Shown one piece after another: positions 45,271 through 53,860 of a stretch of 64,000 bases of DNA (positions are counted from its first letter, which is position 1; each line of letters begins with the position of its first letter). The notes beneath the pieces are model-generated. The model had not been told where the DNA came from. It did not search any database and was given only the letters and a program-made list of their open reading frames with translations. Made by a program: the position numbers and the translations under genes. The stretch covers positions 23,370 to 87,369 of the forward strand of contig CARDBT010000010.1 of the NCBI GenBank assembly GCA_948957135.1. Reading direction: 5' to 3'. The DNA is from COE1 sp910588595. GTDB taxonomy: Bacteria > Bacillota > Clostridia > Lachnospirales > Lachnospiraceae.

Positions 45271-46238
45271 AGCTTCGCGTTCTCCTCCAAAATCTTCTCG
45301 ATGACCTCATCCTCGCTGATCCCCTCGCTTACGGCGTCAAAGTTCAAAATTATGCGGTGTCTGAGAACGGGAAACGCCGTCTCTTTCACGTCCTGAAAGG
45401 AGACATTCAGTCGTCCTTCCAGAAAAGCCTTCGCCCTCGATGCACGGATCAGCGCCTGCGCAGCCCTGGGACTTGCTCCTTCCCTGATGTAAGGATTTCC
45501 GGCATGCGTGTCCATGACGATATTCAGAAGATAGTCCATCACCGCATCGGCAATGGGGATCTGGCTGACCAGCGCCCTTGCCGCCATCAGTCCTGCGCGA
45601 TCCATCTGCTTTGTGATCACGGGCTCCTGGTTTCCCTCTGTCAAAGCAACGATTCCCTTTAGCTCCTCCCTGCCCGGAAAACGGACTAAGATCTTGAACA
45701 TAAAACGGTCCAGCTGCGCTTCCGGCAACGGATATGTCCCTTCGTTTTCAATGGGATTCTGCGTCGCAAGCACAAAAAAAGGCTCCTCGAGGGCGTGACT
45801 GTCATTCCCCACGGTCACAGTGTGCTCCTGCATTGCCTCCAGCAATGCCGACTGCGTCTTTGGCGTGGCACGGTTGATCTCGTCTGCCAGGATCAGGTTT
45901 GCAAAAATGGGTCCGCGCTCGAAGGAAAACGCGCTGCCCTGCTCGTTCTTGATGATGATATTCGTTCCTGTCACATCGCTTGGCATCAGATCCGGCGTAA
46001 ACTGGATCCGCTTGAACGACAGATCAAAAACCTTGCTGATCGTGCTGACCAATCTCGTCTTTCCCAGTCCCGGCATACCCTCCAGCAGCACATTGCCCCC
46101 TGTGAGCATGGCGAGCATGACCTGGCGTATGATCTCCCGCTGCCCGATGATCCCCTTCTGAATCTCCTTCTCGCAGGCAGCGATCCGCTGCGCCATGTAC
46201 GCAGGATCCTGCAGCCCGCCATTCACCCATTCACTCAT
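45267..46238 (-). CDS. MoxR-type AAA+ ATPase
   Basis: A 323-residue AAA+ ATPase. Walker A GMPGLGKTRL, Walker B LILADEINRATPKTQSALLE, sensor 1 FVLATQNPIENEGTYPLPEA; typical MoxR chaperone-like ATPase acting on VWA proteins. ATG at 46238 chosen because GGAGG lies ten bases upstream; a GTG two codons earlier is less well placed. Stop overlaps the next start by 4 bp (ATGA). Confidence 0.94.
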   Translation of the reverse strand: MSEWVNGGLQDPAYMAQRIAACEKEIQKGIIGQREIIRQVMLAMLTGGNVLLEGMPGLGKTRLVSTISKVFDLSFKRIQFTPDLMPSDVTGTNIIIKNEQGSAFSFERGPIFANLILADEINRATPKTQSALLEAMQEHTVTVGNDSHALEEPFFVLATQNPIENEGTYPLPEAQLDRFMFKILVRFPGREELKGIVALTEGNQEPVITKQMDRAGLMAARALVSQIPIADAVMDYLLNIVMDTHAGNPYIREGASPRAAQALIRASRAKAFLEGRLNVSFQDVKETAFPVLRHRIILNFDAVSEGISEDEVIEKILEENAKL

Positions 46239-46309
46239 AACCACAATTCCTCCCTAACTTTTATATAGACTCTCGGGGTCTCTTTGCAGGAGATTCCGAG
46301 AAACTATTC

Positions 46310-47638
46310 CTAATTAAAATTCGAGAAATACTCCTTGATGATCTCTTCCATACCACTGGGATATTTTCCTGCCGCTATCCCTTCGTAAGCATTCTGCGCA
46401 TAGCTTCCGATCACCGCCTCGTGAGACATATGTGTTCCCTCCCAGCTCAGGCCATTCTGGGCATGAAAATACTCAGAAGCGTCGTGGTCCACCGCATTTC
46501 CTGTGAGATTCCCACTGTCAGCGATATCGTTTGGAATGCTGACATAGTCATGCGGCGTGCTGCCAGAGCCGGTTCCCCTGCCGCTGCCTTGACTGCCATC
46601 CTGACCGGAACCACCGTTATTTCCGGATTGCCCCTCTCCATTTCCGCTATTACCAGACTGTCCGCTCTGACCATCTTTGCCGCCACCGCCATCCTGTCCA
46701 TTGCCGCCATTATTGCCATTGTTGTCAGATTTGCCGCCCTGTCCGTTGGCATCTCCAACGCCATTGTGTCCGTTGTCAGACTGGCCTGTCTTTCCCTTGA
46801 CAAGCTGTGATCCGCCCTCTCCCTGCATCTTTTCTGCCAATGCCTGCATGGACTCTGCTGTGACCGGCGAAACCGTCGCCCCGCTCTGCAGGCTTTGCGC
46901 AAGCTCTGCCAGCTGACTGCCCATATTCTCATATCTGTAATCAAGTTTTTCCGCTGCCGCCCGCATCATCTGGTCGGAGGATGCCTGCTGATACTCTGAC
47001 TGAGAAAACTGCAGACTCTCGATCATCTCCTGCAGCAATGCCTGCTGCTCCGGTGTCAGCCCTTCCTGCTGTTCCATCTGCCTTAGCGCTTCCACGATCT
47101 CCTCGATCTCCTGCGCTTTCTCCTCCACCTCCTCTTTGACATTGTGCAGCTCCTCTGCGCGATCCTTCATCTCCGACGGCACCAGTACAAGGACAAGCAG
47201 CACCACCAGCAAACACACAAGAGCGCCTGTCCTTTTCCACGGAGGCAGCAGTGTGATCTGTATTTTGTCCTGATGTGTCTGTAACTGCTCCATAGCATCC
47301 GCGCGCTGAAGTTCGACCAACACACCCTCTTTGTCCAGATTGCCGTAAGCGGTGACGATCCGCTCGTCAAATCCAAAGCTGTCCATCACCAGCGCGGTCT
47401 GCTCCATGCCTGTCCGCCTCAGATACGCGGCAGCCGATGCTGCCAGCAGCGCTATGAATAATGCCAAAACAGCATACGTTCCAGCATAGTAAAACGGTAC
47501 CACAAAGGACACTGCCTCCAAAAGTATCCCTATGACCGCGCCGATGCCGAGCGCAGACACAAGCTTTCTGAAAAATCCCGCCAGATTCAGCCTGCGCCGA
47601 CAATTTTGTATCGCCCTTAGAAATTCACTCTGTTCCAT
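46310..47638 (-). CDS. Membrane protein with Gly/Asn/Ser-rich region
   Basis: A 442-residue protein with two N-terminal helices (about 25-70) and one near 135-152, then a coiled-coil stretch rich in Glu/Gln (about 160-250), and a low-complexity Gly/Asn/Gln/Ser segment (about 285-360, GGNGQDGGGGKDGQSGQSGN). The C-terminus is ordinary sequence (about 365-442). Architecture like DUF4175-type proteins found with MoxR/VWA operons. Function unknown. Confidence 0.8.
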   Translation of the reverse strand: MEQSEFLRAIQNCRRRLNLAGFFRKLVSALGIGAVIGILLEAVSFVVPFYYAGTYAVLALFIALLAASAAAYLRRTGMEQTALVMDSFGFDERIVTAYGNLDKEGVLVELQRADAMEQLQTHQDKIQITLLPPWKRTGALVCLLVVLLVLVLVPSEMKDRAEELHNVKEEVEEKAQEIEEIVEALRQMEQQEGLTPEQQALLQEMIESLQFSQSEYQQASSDQMMRAAAEKLDYRYENMGSQLAELAQSLQSGATVSPVTAESMQALAEKMQGEGGSQLVKGKTGQSDNGHNGVGDANGQGGKSDNNGNNGGNGQDGGGGKDGQSGQSGNSGNGEGQSGNNGGSGQDGSQGSGRGTGSGSTPHDYVSIPNDIADSGNLTGNAVDHDASEYFHAQNGLSWEGTHMSHEAVIGSYAQNAYEGIAAGKYPSGMEEIIKEYFSNFN

Positions 47639-47703
47639 ATGATCCCCTCATAACGTCCCTGATCCATGTACTCTATATCGATAATACATTTCCATTCAGT
47701 GAC

Positions 47704-48630
47704 TTACGCACTGCACCGTTTTCTTTGATTTCGCCTTTTTTCTTTTTTGCCACCCGATGCATTCATAGGATTCACCCTCCATGCTGCCCCGATCATAAAC
47801 AAGAACGCCATTGCCAGAATACACGCTGCCGACAGAAACATCCATGTTTTCCCCTGTGACAGATGATATGTCAAAAAGCCGACATCCGCACTGTCAAAAC
47901 TGGAGCCTTCCCTTCCAAATACAGATTCTCCTGTCATGATCTGCATGAAAAACTCCTCAAAGAACACACCTGGATTCAGCAGCAAAAACAGCATGGATTC
48001 CCCCATTCCATTTTCGTATGCCCACAGGGCATTCAGGAGCAGGGGGACAAATGTCAAAATATAGATCACAAAATAAATCGCAAACGACATAACAACTGCC
48101 GATATGGACTTTCGACAAAGAGACGAGCAGAAAATGCCAATGCTCCCCGAGAATACTGATAACAGGATGATAGCAAGCATAAAATAGAACAGGCTTATCC
48201 ACCTAAGACCTCCTACCACAAACGATAAAGCCATGATTGGCATACCTGAAACCACAAAAAACAGAATGCGGATCACTGTGGATATCACCTTGCCCAGGAC
48301 GATCGAGAAAGGGGACATACATGTCGTGAGCATAATGTCAAAGGTCTGCCGCTCCTTCTCCCCCGAGATGGCAGACGCCGTAATGATCGGCACGATCAGC
48401 GCCACAATGCATACCTGTGCCACCGCGGTCACTGGAAACAGATATATCAGATAAGTGTAAATATTGTTGTAACTGTAGTAACCGTAGCTTTGCCCTTGAA
48501 TCACTACCAGCGCCAGCAGGAAAGCCAGCATAAGCACCACATTATAGGCAAACAGCTCCCAGCTGAAACGCATACTGCGCGCGGTGACTCTGAGATCCTT
48601 TTTCACGATCGGATTCCAACGTATTTTCAC
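47704..48630 (-). CDS. ABC-2 type transporter permease
   Basis: A 308-residue membrane protein with six helices. ITASAISGEKERQTFDIMLTTC is the conserved ABC-2 permease loop (SGEKERxTFD), and NPGVFFEEFF follows. Lys/Arg-rich tail. Start overlaps the ATPase stop by 4 bp (ATGA). Substrate unknown; works with the ATPase upstream, resembling the GldF side of GldAFG-type transporters. Confidence 0.88.
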   Translation of the reverse strand: MKIRWNPIVKKDLRVTARSMRFSWELFAYNVVLMLAFLLALVVIQGQSYGYYSYNNIYTYLIYLFPVTAVAQVCIVALIVPIITASAISGEKERQTFDIMLTTCMSPFSIVLGKVISTVIRILFFVVSGMPIMALSFVVGGLRWISLFYFMLAIILLSVFSGSIGIFCSSLCRKSISAVVMSFAIYFVIYILTFVPLLLNALWAYENGMGESMLFLLLNPGVFFEEFFMQIMTGESVFGREGSSFDSADVGFLTYHLSQGKTWMFLSAACILAMAFLFMIGAAWRVNPMNASGGKKEKRRNQRKRCSA

Positions 48631-49553
48631 TGCACACCACCTCCTGTCAACTGCATAAACAACGATTCCAGGCTGCCTTCCTCCCTGTAAAAACCTGTGA
48701 GAACCACCTGATTCTGGATCAGCTGCCCGATCAATGTGCTGATCTGTTCGTCCGTGCCATTGTTCGTGATGATGATCTCATTTTCCCTGACTGACTCTAC
48801 CACCACCCCCGCCTGTTCCATCAGAAGCCGCACCGCAGTGTCGATACCGGATGCAGTCTGTATATGCATACGTCTGCCACCTGCGACCTGCTGCATAATA
48901 TCCTCGATGCGGCCCGCCATGATCAGCTGCCCACGGTTCATGATCCCTATGCTCGTACACATCTCGGAAAGCTCCGAGAGAATATGGGAACTGATCACGA
49001 TGGTCATGCCCATAGAATGCAGATTTTTTAAGAGCTCTTTCATCTCCACCCGCGCCCTTGGATCCAGACCGGAACTTGGCTCGTCGAGTATCAAGAGCTT
49101 CGGATTGTGAAGCAGTGCCCTCGCCACACAGAGGCGCTGCTTCATGCCGCGGGAGAGTGTGTCCACATAAGCCTCCCTCTTATCCGCAAGATTTACAAGC
49201 TCCAGGAGATCATCTGTAAGTTTGACGATATCACGCGACCGCATCCCGTACATAGAACCATACAAATCCATATATTCATGCACTTTCAGATTGTCGTACA
49301 CGCCAAAAAAATCCGGCACATAACCGATCAACCGCTTCATTTCCTTGCTGCCCATCGGAGCATGGGTATTCCCGATCTGCACGGATCCCCCGCTCGCTTT
49401 GAGCAGACCGCAGACAATGCGTATCGTGGTGGTCTTGCCCGCGCCGTTTGGTCCGACAAAGCCAAACAGATCACCCTGGGGAATATGAAGTGACAGATGA
49501 TCGACCGCTGTAAACGCACCATAATTCTTCGTCAGATTACTAATCGATAACAT
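48627..49553 (-). CDS. ABC-2 transporter ATPase (GldA/CcmA type)
   Basis: A 308-residue ABC ATPase: Walker A GPNGAGKTTT, signature LSRGMKQRL, Walker B LLILDEPSSGLDP. The C-terminal extension (about 215-308) fits drug/carbohydrate exporter types. I chose the ATG at 49553 since GGGAGGT lies upstream; the longer frame would run through the preceding gene. Overlaps the stop of the upstream gene by 14 bp. Confidence 0.92.
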   Translation of the reverse strand: MLSISNLTKNYGAFTAVDHLSLHIPQGDLFGFVGPNGAGKTTTIRIVCGLLKASGGSVQIGNTHAPMGSKEMKRLIGYVPDFFGVYDNLKVHEYMDLYGSMYGMRSRDIVKLTDDLLELVNLADKREAYVDTLSRGMKQRLCVARALLHNPKLLILDEPSSGLDPRARVEMKELLKNLHSMGMTIVISSHILSELSEMCTSIGIMNRGQLIMAGRIEDIMQQVAGGRRMHIQTASGIDTAVRLLMEQAGVVVESVRENEIIITNNGTDEQISTLIGQLIQNQVVLTGFYREEGSLESLFMQLTGGGVQ

Positions 49554-51570
49554 ATGATACCTCCCCACACTGAACAGTGTACAGACATCCAAACGCTGTC
49601 TCATTACAAGCATCGTCCACCGTCTTGTCCCAGTCCTTTGTAACACCGATGATCATGACTCCGCCAGTATACGCTTCCCGGGTATACATCTCGCAGATAC
49701 CTGTCCCTAACGCAGCTATAGTGTCATAATCCAACTCGGTGTCATAAAGCATATAAGACCGTACAGCAGACATGACTGAAGTATCTCCTGCGCGCCGGGA
49801 CGAATAGATAGGATTTCCCAAAAAATAGGTCTCTCCCGCCGGAAGATTCCCAAACACAAACAGCTTATCGTCGGCAATAACTGCAAAACGCTCAAAATCG
49901 CGGCTGGTTTCGTTTGTCACTGTCCCAGCTATCCCGCGCTGTGAAGAACTTGTCAGTTCGCTCGTAATACTGCCTGTTCCCATCTTCTGGGAGGTTCCTG
50001 CCAGAAAATAAGCATCTTCAAACCCCTTCTGTGGATCTATTCCCAGAGATATCCTGTCCCCTTCCCTGCAGATATGAGAATAATATTTGTCATCTGTATT
50101 TCCATATAAATAATACCTGTATACTTCAAATACTGGTCCCGCATAATCGTAGCGTTCTGCCAGTCGAAGTCCCCATTCTCTGTAATCTGCATCATAACAA
50201 TGCAGATATGTCACTGCGTCGCTATATACACCTCCTTCAGTACACTCATCAGAAAGCCTTTCAACTGTCACAGAATACACCCTCGTATCCACGACCTCAA
50301 AACCTCTTCCAGTCAAATAAACCAGCAGGATGCCTACGAGTACTGTAACAGGAACTGCCCACCAGTACCAATCCCTCTTTTTCATGGCACGCAGTATCAA
50401 ATAAAGGATCGGTCCCGCAAAGATCACATACGCAGCCACAATGACCTTCAGGAAACCGAAGTTCAGCCGATCGCTGCCATTGCCAAAACTCTCGAAAATA
50501 TTTCTAATCGTATAGTCGTCACTTGCATAATACGTTATCTGCGGCAAAATCTTAATGTATTGCGTGATATCCTGCAGAAGATCCCATGCAGTGCACTCCC
50601 AGTTCTCTATGATCGTATTGGGATCCAGATCATACAGCGCATACGGCACGATCTCCACTGCGCCATTCCCCCATGATGACAACATGACCAGACTGTCCGC
50701 ATCCACATCATACCGGTCGTCAGTATCTTTCAGTTCTGCACATGCAAGCGTCTCCAACCCTGCACCGTAATCGTCATTGTGTATTCTCGCCCCTGGTTCC
50801 ATCACCTGAATACACTCTACATTCAGAAAATCCAGACCACTTAATGTCTCCTTTGCATGTTCTCCTGTACCGACGATCAGCATTCCGCCATCAGATATCC
50901 ACTGTGTGATCTGGTCCAATACATCCCTTGTCAGGACACTGGTATCGTAGTTATCGATCACCAGATATGACAGCAAATCCAAGGATTCTGCCAGATCATC
51001 CAGCTCCAGCTCCACTAAATTGATCGGAAGTTCTATTCTATCATAATATATGCTTTCCCCTCCCAGATCCAGAAATGTGAGTGAAGTGTAAGAATCACTC
51101 AGAATACCCAGAGAGAGCGAGGATACGCTCTGGAGTAAAAAGTTGCCAAAACTTTTGTTCGCTCTCACATTCCCGTCTTTATCCAAAACAGAGACGTCCA
51201 AGCGCCCGTACACGACCGGTCCATTGACAGCGCTGACGGGTATCCTGACAACAAACCGCTTGGTGCTGCCCTGCGGCAGAGAGAGCACAGTGTCATAGGC
51301 ACAGCCGGTGCTATCATATTGCTGATGCATCTGAACCCGCACAGCCCCCTCCCAATCCTCTCCCTGATTGCTGATCGTCAATTGGATATCAAATGTCATC
51401 TCATCTGATGACAGCAGCTGCGCATCTATATCAAACGCCTTACTGCCGCTTTGACTGTCGTCCTCAGCCGCGATGCCTGTCCTCCCCATGAACATGACAC
51501 AAAACAGTATTGCCAGCATAAAAACTGCCCGGAACCGGACACCCATCGTTCCCTTTCTTTCCATATCCAT
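49540..51570 (-). CDS. Exported/membrane protein, GldG-like, heading VWA operon
   Basis: A 676-residue protein with a signal peptide (AVFMLAILFCVMFMGRTGIA), an extracellular Ig-like beta region (about 45-150), a GATase-like fold segment with GGMLIVGTGEHAK (about 230), two membrane helices near 385-430 and an extracellular C-terminal beta-rich half. The layout resembles GldG/DUF4350-like partners of ABC-2 transporters. First gene of the seven-gene operon under the promoter at 51645-51673. Confidence 0.75.
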   Translation of the reverse strand: MDMERKGTMGVRFRAVFMLAILFCVMFMGRTGIAAEDDSQSGSKAFDIDAQLLSSDEMTFDIQLTISNQGEDWEGAVRVQMHQQYDSTGCAYDTVLSLPQGSTKRFVVRIPVSAVNGPVVYGRLDVSVLDKDGNVRANKSFGNFLLQSVSSLSLGILSDSYTSLTFLDLGGESIYYDRIELPINLVELELDDLAESLDLLSYLVIDNYDTSVLTRDVLDQITQWISDGGMLIVGTGEHAKETLSGLDFLNVECIQVMEPGARIHNDDYGAGLETLACAELKDTDDRYDVDADSLVMLSSWGNGAVEIVPYALYDLDPNTIIENWECTAWDLLQDITQYIKILPQITYYASDDYTIRNIFESFGNGSDRLNFGFLKVIVAAYVIFAGPILYLILRAMKKRDWYWWAVPVTVLVGILLVYLTGRGFEVVDTRVYSVTVERLSDECTEGGVYSDAVTYLHCYDADYREWGLRLAERYDYAGPVFEVYRYYLYGNTDDKYYSHICREGDRISLGIDPQKGFEDAYFLAGTSQKMGTGSITSELTSSSQRGIAGTVTNETSRDFERFAVIADDKLFVFGNLPAGETYFLGNPIYSSRRAGDTSVMSAVRSYMLYDTELDYDTIAALGTGICEMYTREAYTGGVMIIGVTKDWDKTVDDACNETAFGCLYTVQCGEVSYVID

Positions 51571-51644
51571 CTCCGCTCTCCGTAAAGAATTTATATATCC
51601 CCTGTATCCATTAACAGTTTCCTAAGATTACTTACTTCAAAAAC

Positions 51645-51673
51645 ATTATACAAGACTTTCCTGAAAATAGCAA
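51645..51673 (-). promoter_or_regulatory. Sigma-A promoter of the seven-gene VWA/ABC operon
   Basis: Minus strand: -35 TTGCTA (51668-51673), 17 bp, -10 TATAAT (51645-51650), about 75 bp upstream of the first gene. Confidence 0.7.
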
Positions 51674-51697
51674 TGTAAATAACTTTGACACATATCG

Positions 51698-51732
51698 AAA
51701 AAAGTGGAGGTTCATTTCGAACACTCCACTTT
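51698..51732 (-). terminator. Terminator after galK
   Basis: AAAGTGGAG and CTCCACTTT form a 9-bp stem with 14-nt loop, T-rich on the minus strand. Nearly the same hairpin occurs at 37542-37575. Confidence 0.85.
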
Positions 51733-51794
51733 CTGATACGATGGACACACAGAGAAAACACGTCAGCCAGAACAGACGGTTTTCGTTTTATGGT

Positions 51795-53048
51795 TTACAC
51801 TCTGACTGCTCCGACTGCGCGGATATTCATCGGGTAGACATTGCTGCTCCCCACATACTTTGCGATGTAGTCCACATAGTTGTCAGCCTCGGCAAGCGGG
51901 ACGAGGCACATGATCACGCCAGCAAATCCCCCCCCATGTACACGGCATACGCCATTGCGTATGCCGTTGCATACGCCTCCACCCCCCTTTAAAAACAGCT
52001 CTGTCAGCGCGAGCGTCAGCGTGATCTTCTGTTCTTTACAGTTCTGGAGCGAATAGCAGTTCTGTAAAAGCTCCCACGAGGATGTACCCGACTCGTTGAC
52101 AAGTCTCAGTACTGCATCGATATCGTCCGCCTCGATCGCAGCTGCCATCTCGTCCACCCTGCGGTTCTCCTCAAAGAAATGAATCGCGCGGAGCACCGCC
52201 CTGTCGTTTGGTATCTCGTTCACATGAGCCAGCAGATCATCAAGGCCTGTCTCGCACAAAAGCTCCACGCCGAGAACCTTTGCCGCCTCCTTCATCTCAT
52301 TGGGAATCCCGGAATACTCCTCGCTTAGGTCCGCATGTCCTTTGCCTGTGTTTACGATCACAAGACGATAACCCTTTTTCTCAAAAGAGAACGAAAGCGG
52401 TCTGTACTGCGGCTGGCTCCCGTTTGAAAAATCAAAGAGGACTGGTCCGCCCACTGCGCACGCCATCTGATCCATCATGCCTGACGCTTTGTTCCAGTAC
52501 ACATTCTCAGAATATTTGCCAATCTTTGCATAGTCTGCACAACTCATCGCACCCTCATTAAAAAAATGATTGATGATCGTGCACACCAGCATCTCAAACG
52601 ACGCTGATGAACTGACACCGGCTGCTGCGATCACGTTCGTGGACACATACGCGTCAAAACCGCCGACCTTGAATCCAAACTTCCCGGCACCCTCCATCAT
52701 GCCGGCAAGAAGCGCCTCCGTGCCACTGACTTTTGCCACACTGTCGAGCTTTGTGATATCCACGACGATCTCTTTGGCGTATCCCTCACTTGTGATGTGA
52801 ATGACACTGCTGTTGTTTAGCTGTGCCGCACCGATGGTATCCAGGTCGATGCTTCCCGCGATCACCTTGCCGCCGTTGTGGTCTGTGTGGTTGCCTATGA
52901 TCTCTGTCCTGCCGGGCGCGGAGAAAAATTCCGCCTCATCGTGACCATATTTTTTCTTGAAATTTTCTGCCAGCACCCTAAAACGCTCCGCACTTTTTGT
53001 GCTCTCCCCATACACTTTTTCCAGTCTTTCACTGCTTGGGATATTCAT
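51795..53048 (-). CDS. galK: Galactokinase
   Basis: A 417-residue GHMP kinase phosphorylating galactose at C1. Motif 1 is GRTEIIGNHTDHNGG (galactose binding), motif 2 is GVSSSASFEML (ATP), and motif 3 is VHGGGFAGVI. Immediately before motif 3 the DNA carries an apparent 21-bp microduplication, coding GVCNGIRN before GVCRVHGG, with palindromic GGCATACGC/GCGTATGCC, and a run of eight G in the coding strand (51929-51936). The frame is intact. It follows the CoA-transferase and esterase genes on one strand (35 bp after the esterase). The 3' end is duplicated at 37596. Confidence 0.92.
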   Translation of the reverse strand: MNIPSSERLEKVYGESTKSAERFRVLAENFKKKYGHDEAEFFSAPGRTEIIGNHTDHNGGKVIAGSIDLDTIGAAQLNNSSVIHITSEGYAKEIVVDITKLDSVAKVSGTEALLAGMMEGAGKFGFKVGGFDAYVSTNVIAAAGVSSSASFEMLVCTIINHFFNEGAMSCADYAKIGKYSENVYWNKASGMMDQMACAVGGPVLFDFSNGSQPQYRPLSFSFEKKGYRLVIVNTGKGHADLSEEYSGIPNEMKEAAKVLGVELLCETGLDDLLAHVNEIPNDRAVLRAIHFFEENRRVDEMAAAIEADDIDAVLRLVNESGTSSWELLQNCYSLQNCKEQKITLTLALTELFLKGGGGVCNGIRNGVCRVHGGGFAGVIMCLVPLAEADNYVDYIAKYVGSSNVYPMNIRAVGAVRV

Positions 53049-53083
53049 TTTTAGTTCCTCCTTGCTTGCTTTATTTTAATTTA

Positions 53084-53860
53084 TCATACATCAAAATGTC
53101 TCAAGATCCAACCGATCCCTCTTGCAACGCGCAGATCAGGCTCAGCAAAGTGGCCGCCCTGGTTCCACTCGAGAACACCTTTTACATTCTGCTGATCTTC
53201 ACACAACAGTGCGTACACCTGCCGCGTGTTGTCTCCTACTGCCGCCATCCGTCTGTTCTTCGTTTTTTCTTCCTTGTCACCAAGGCTTAGATAAATATAT
53301 CGGTCCGAGTCTTTGCAGACCGCTGCCCTTTGGGCATGATCAAGCCACCCTTCGTACCACAGGGAGCCGGAACAGCTGACCGCCCCCGCAAAATCATCAC
53401 ATTCACAGTATACCCACAGACTAAAAAGTCCCGCAAGCGAATATCCGACTGAAAAACGGGCAATTTCGGACTCCTTCGCCTCGACATACGGAATACAGTG
53501 CTGTGTGAGCCATTTCAGTGTGCTGTCCGCCTTCCCGCCAAAAGCTTCCTTCCCAAAGACTGGCGGCGCCGGCCATGGCGAGAAATCGTCATTCCAGCAT
53601 TTGGACTCATACGCCGCCAGGATAAAACCATCTGCGGGAATTTGCTCTTTTGATATCTGTTCTTCTAAATAAGCCGCCACTATTTCTACCGACTCTCTGC
53701 CCGATTCTCCTACGCCCCAGTAAAATACAGGCAGACGACGATCTTTGCTGACGCTCTTCTGCCCGCTGCTTTTATATATGTGACAGGTTCTATTTTGTAT
53801 CGTTACTGTTTCTAATCCGCTCACCATTCTGCGATTTCCTATTTTCATATTATATTTCAT
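53084..53860 (-). CDS. Alpha/beta-hydrolase, esterase D-like
   Basis: A 258-residue protein with nucleophile elbow GYSLAG, a YIYLSLGDKEEK acid-region strand and a C-terminal GGHFAEP with the likely catalytic His. No signal peptide. Resembles putative esterases of the PF00756 type. ATG overlaps the CoA-transferase stop by one base (TAATG), so it is coupled to it. Substrate unknown. Confidence 0.8.
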   Translation of the reverse strand: MKYNMKIGNRRMVSGLETVTIQNRTCHIYKSSGQKSVSKDRRLPVFYWGVGESGRESVEIVAAYLEEQISKEQIPADGFILAAYESKCWNDDFSPWPAPPVFGKEAFGGKADSTLKWLTQHCIPYVEAKESEIARFSVGYSLAGLFSLWVYCECDDFAGAVSCSGSLWYEGWLDHAQRAAVCKDSDRYIYLSLGDKEEKTKNRRMAAVGDNTRQVYALLCEDQQNVKGVLEWNQGGHFAEPDLRVARGIGWILRHFDV

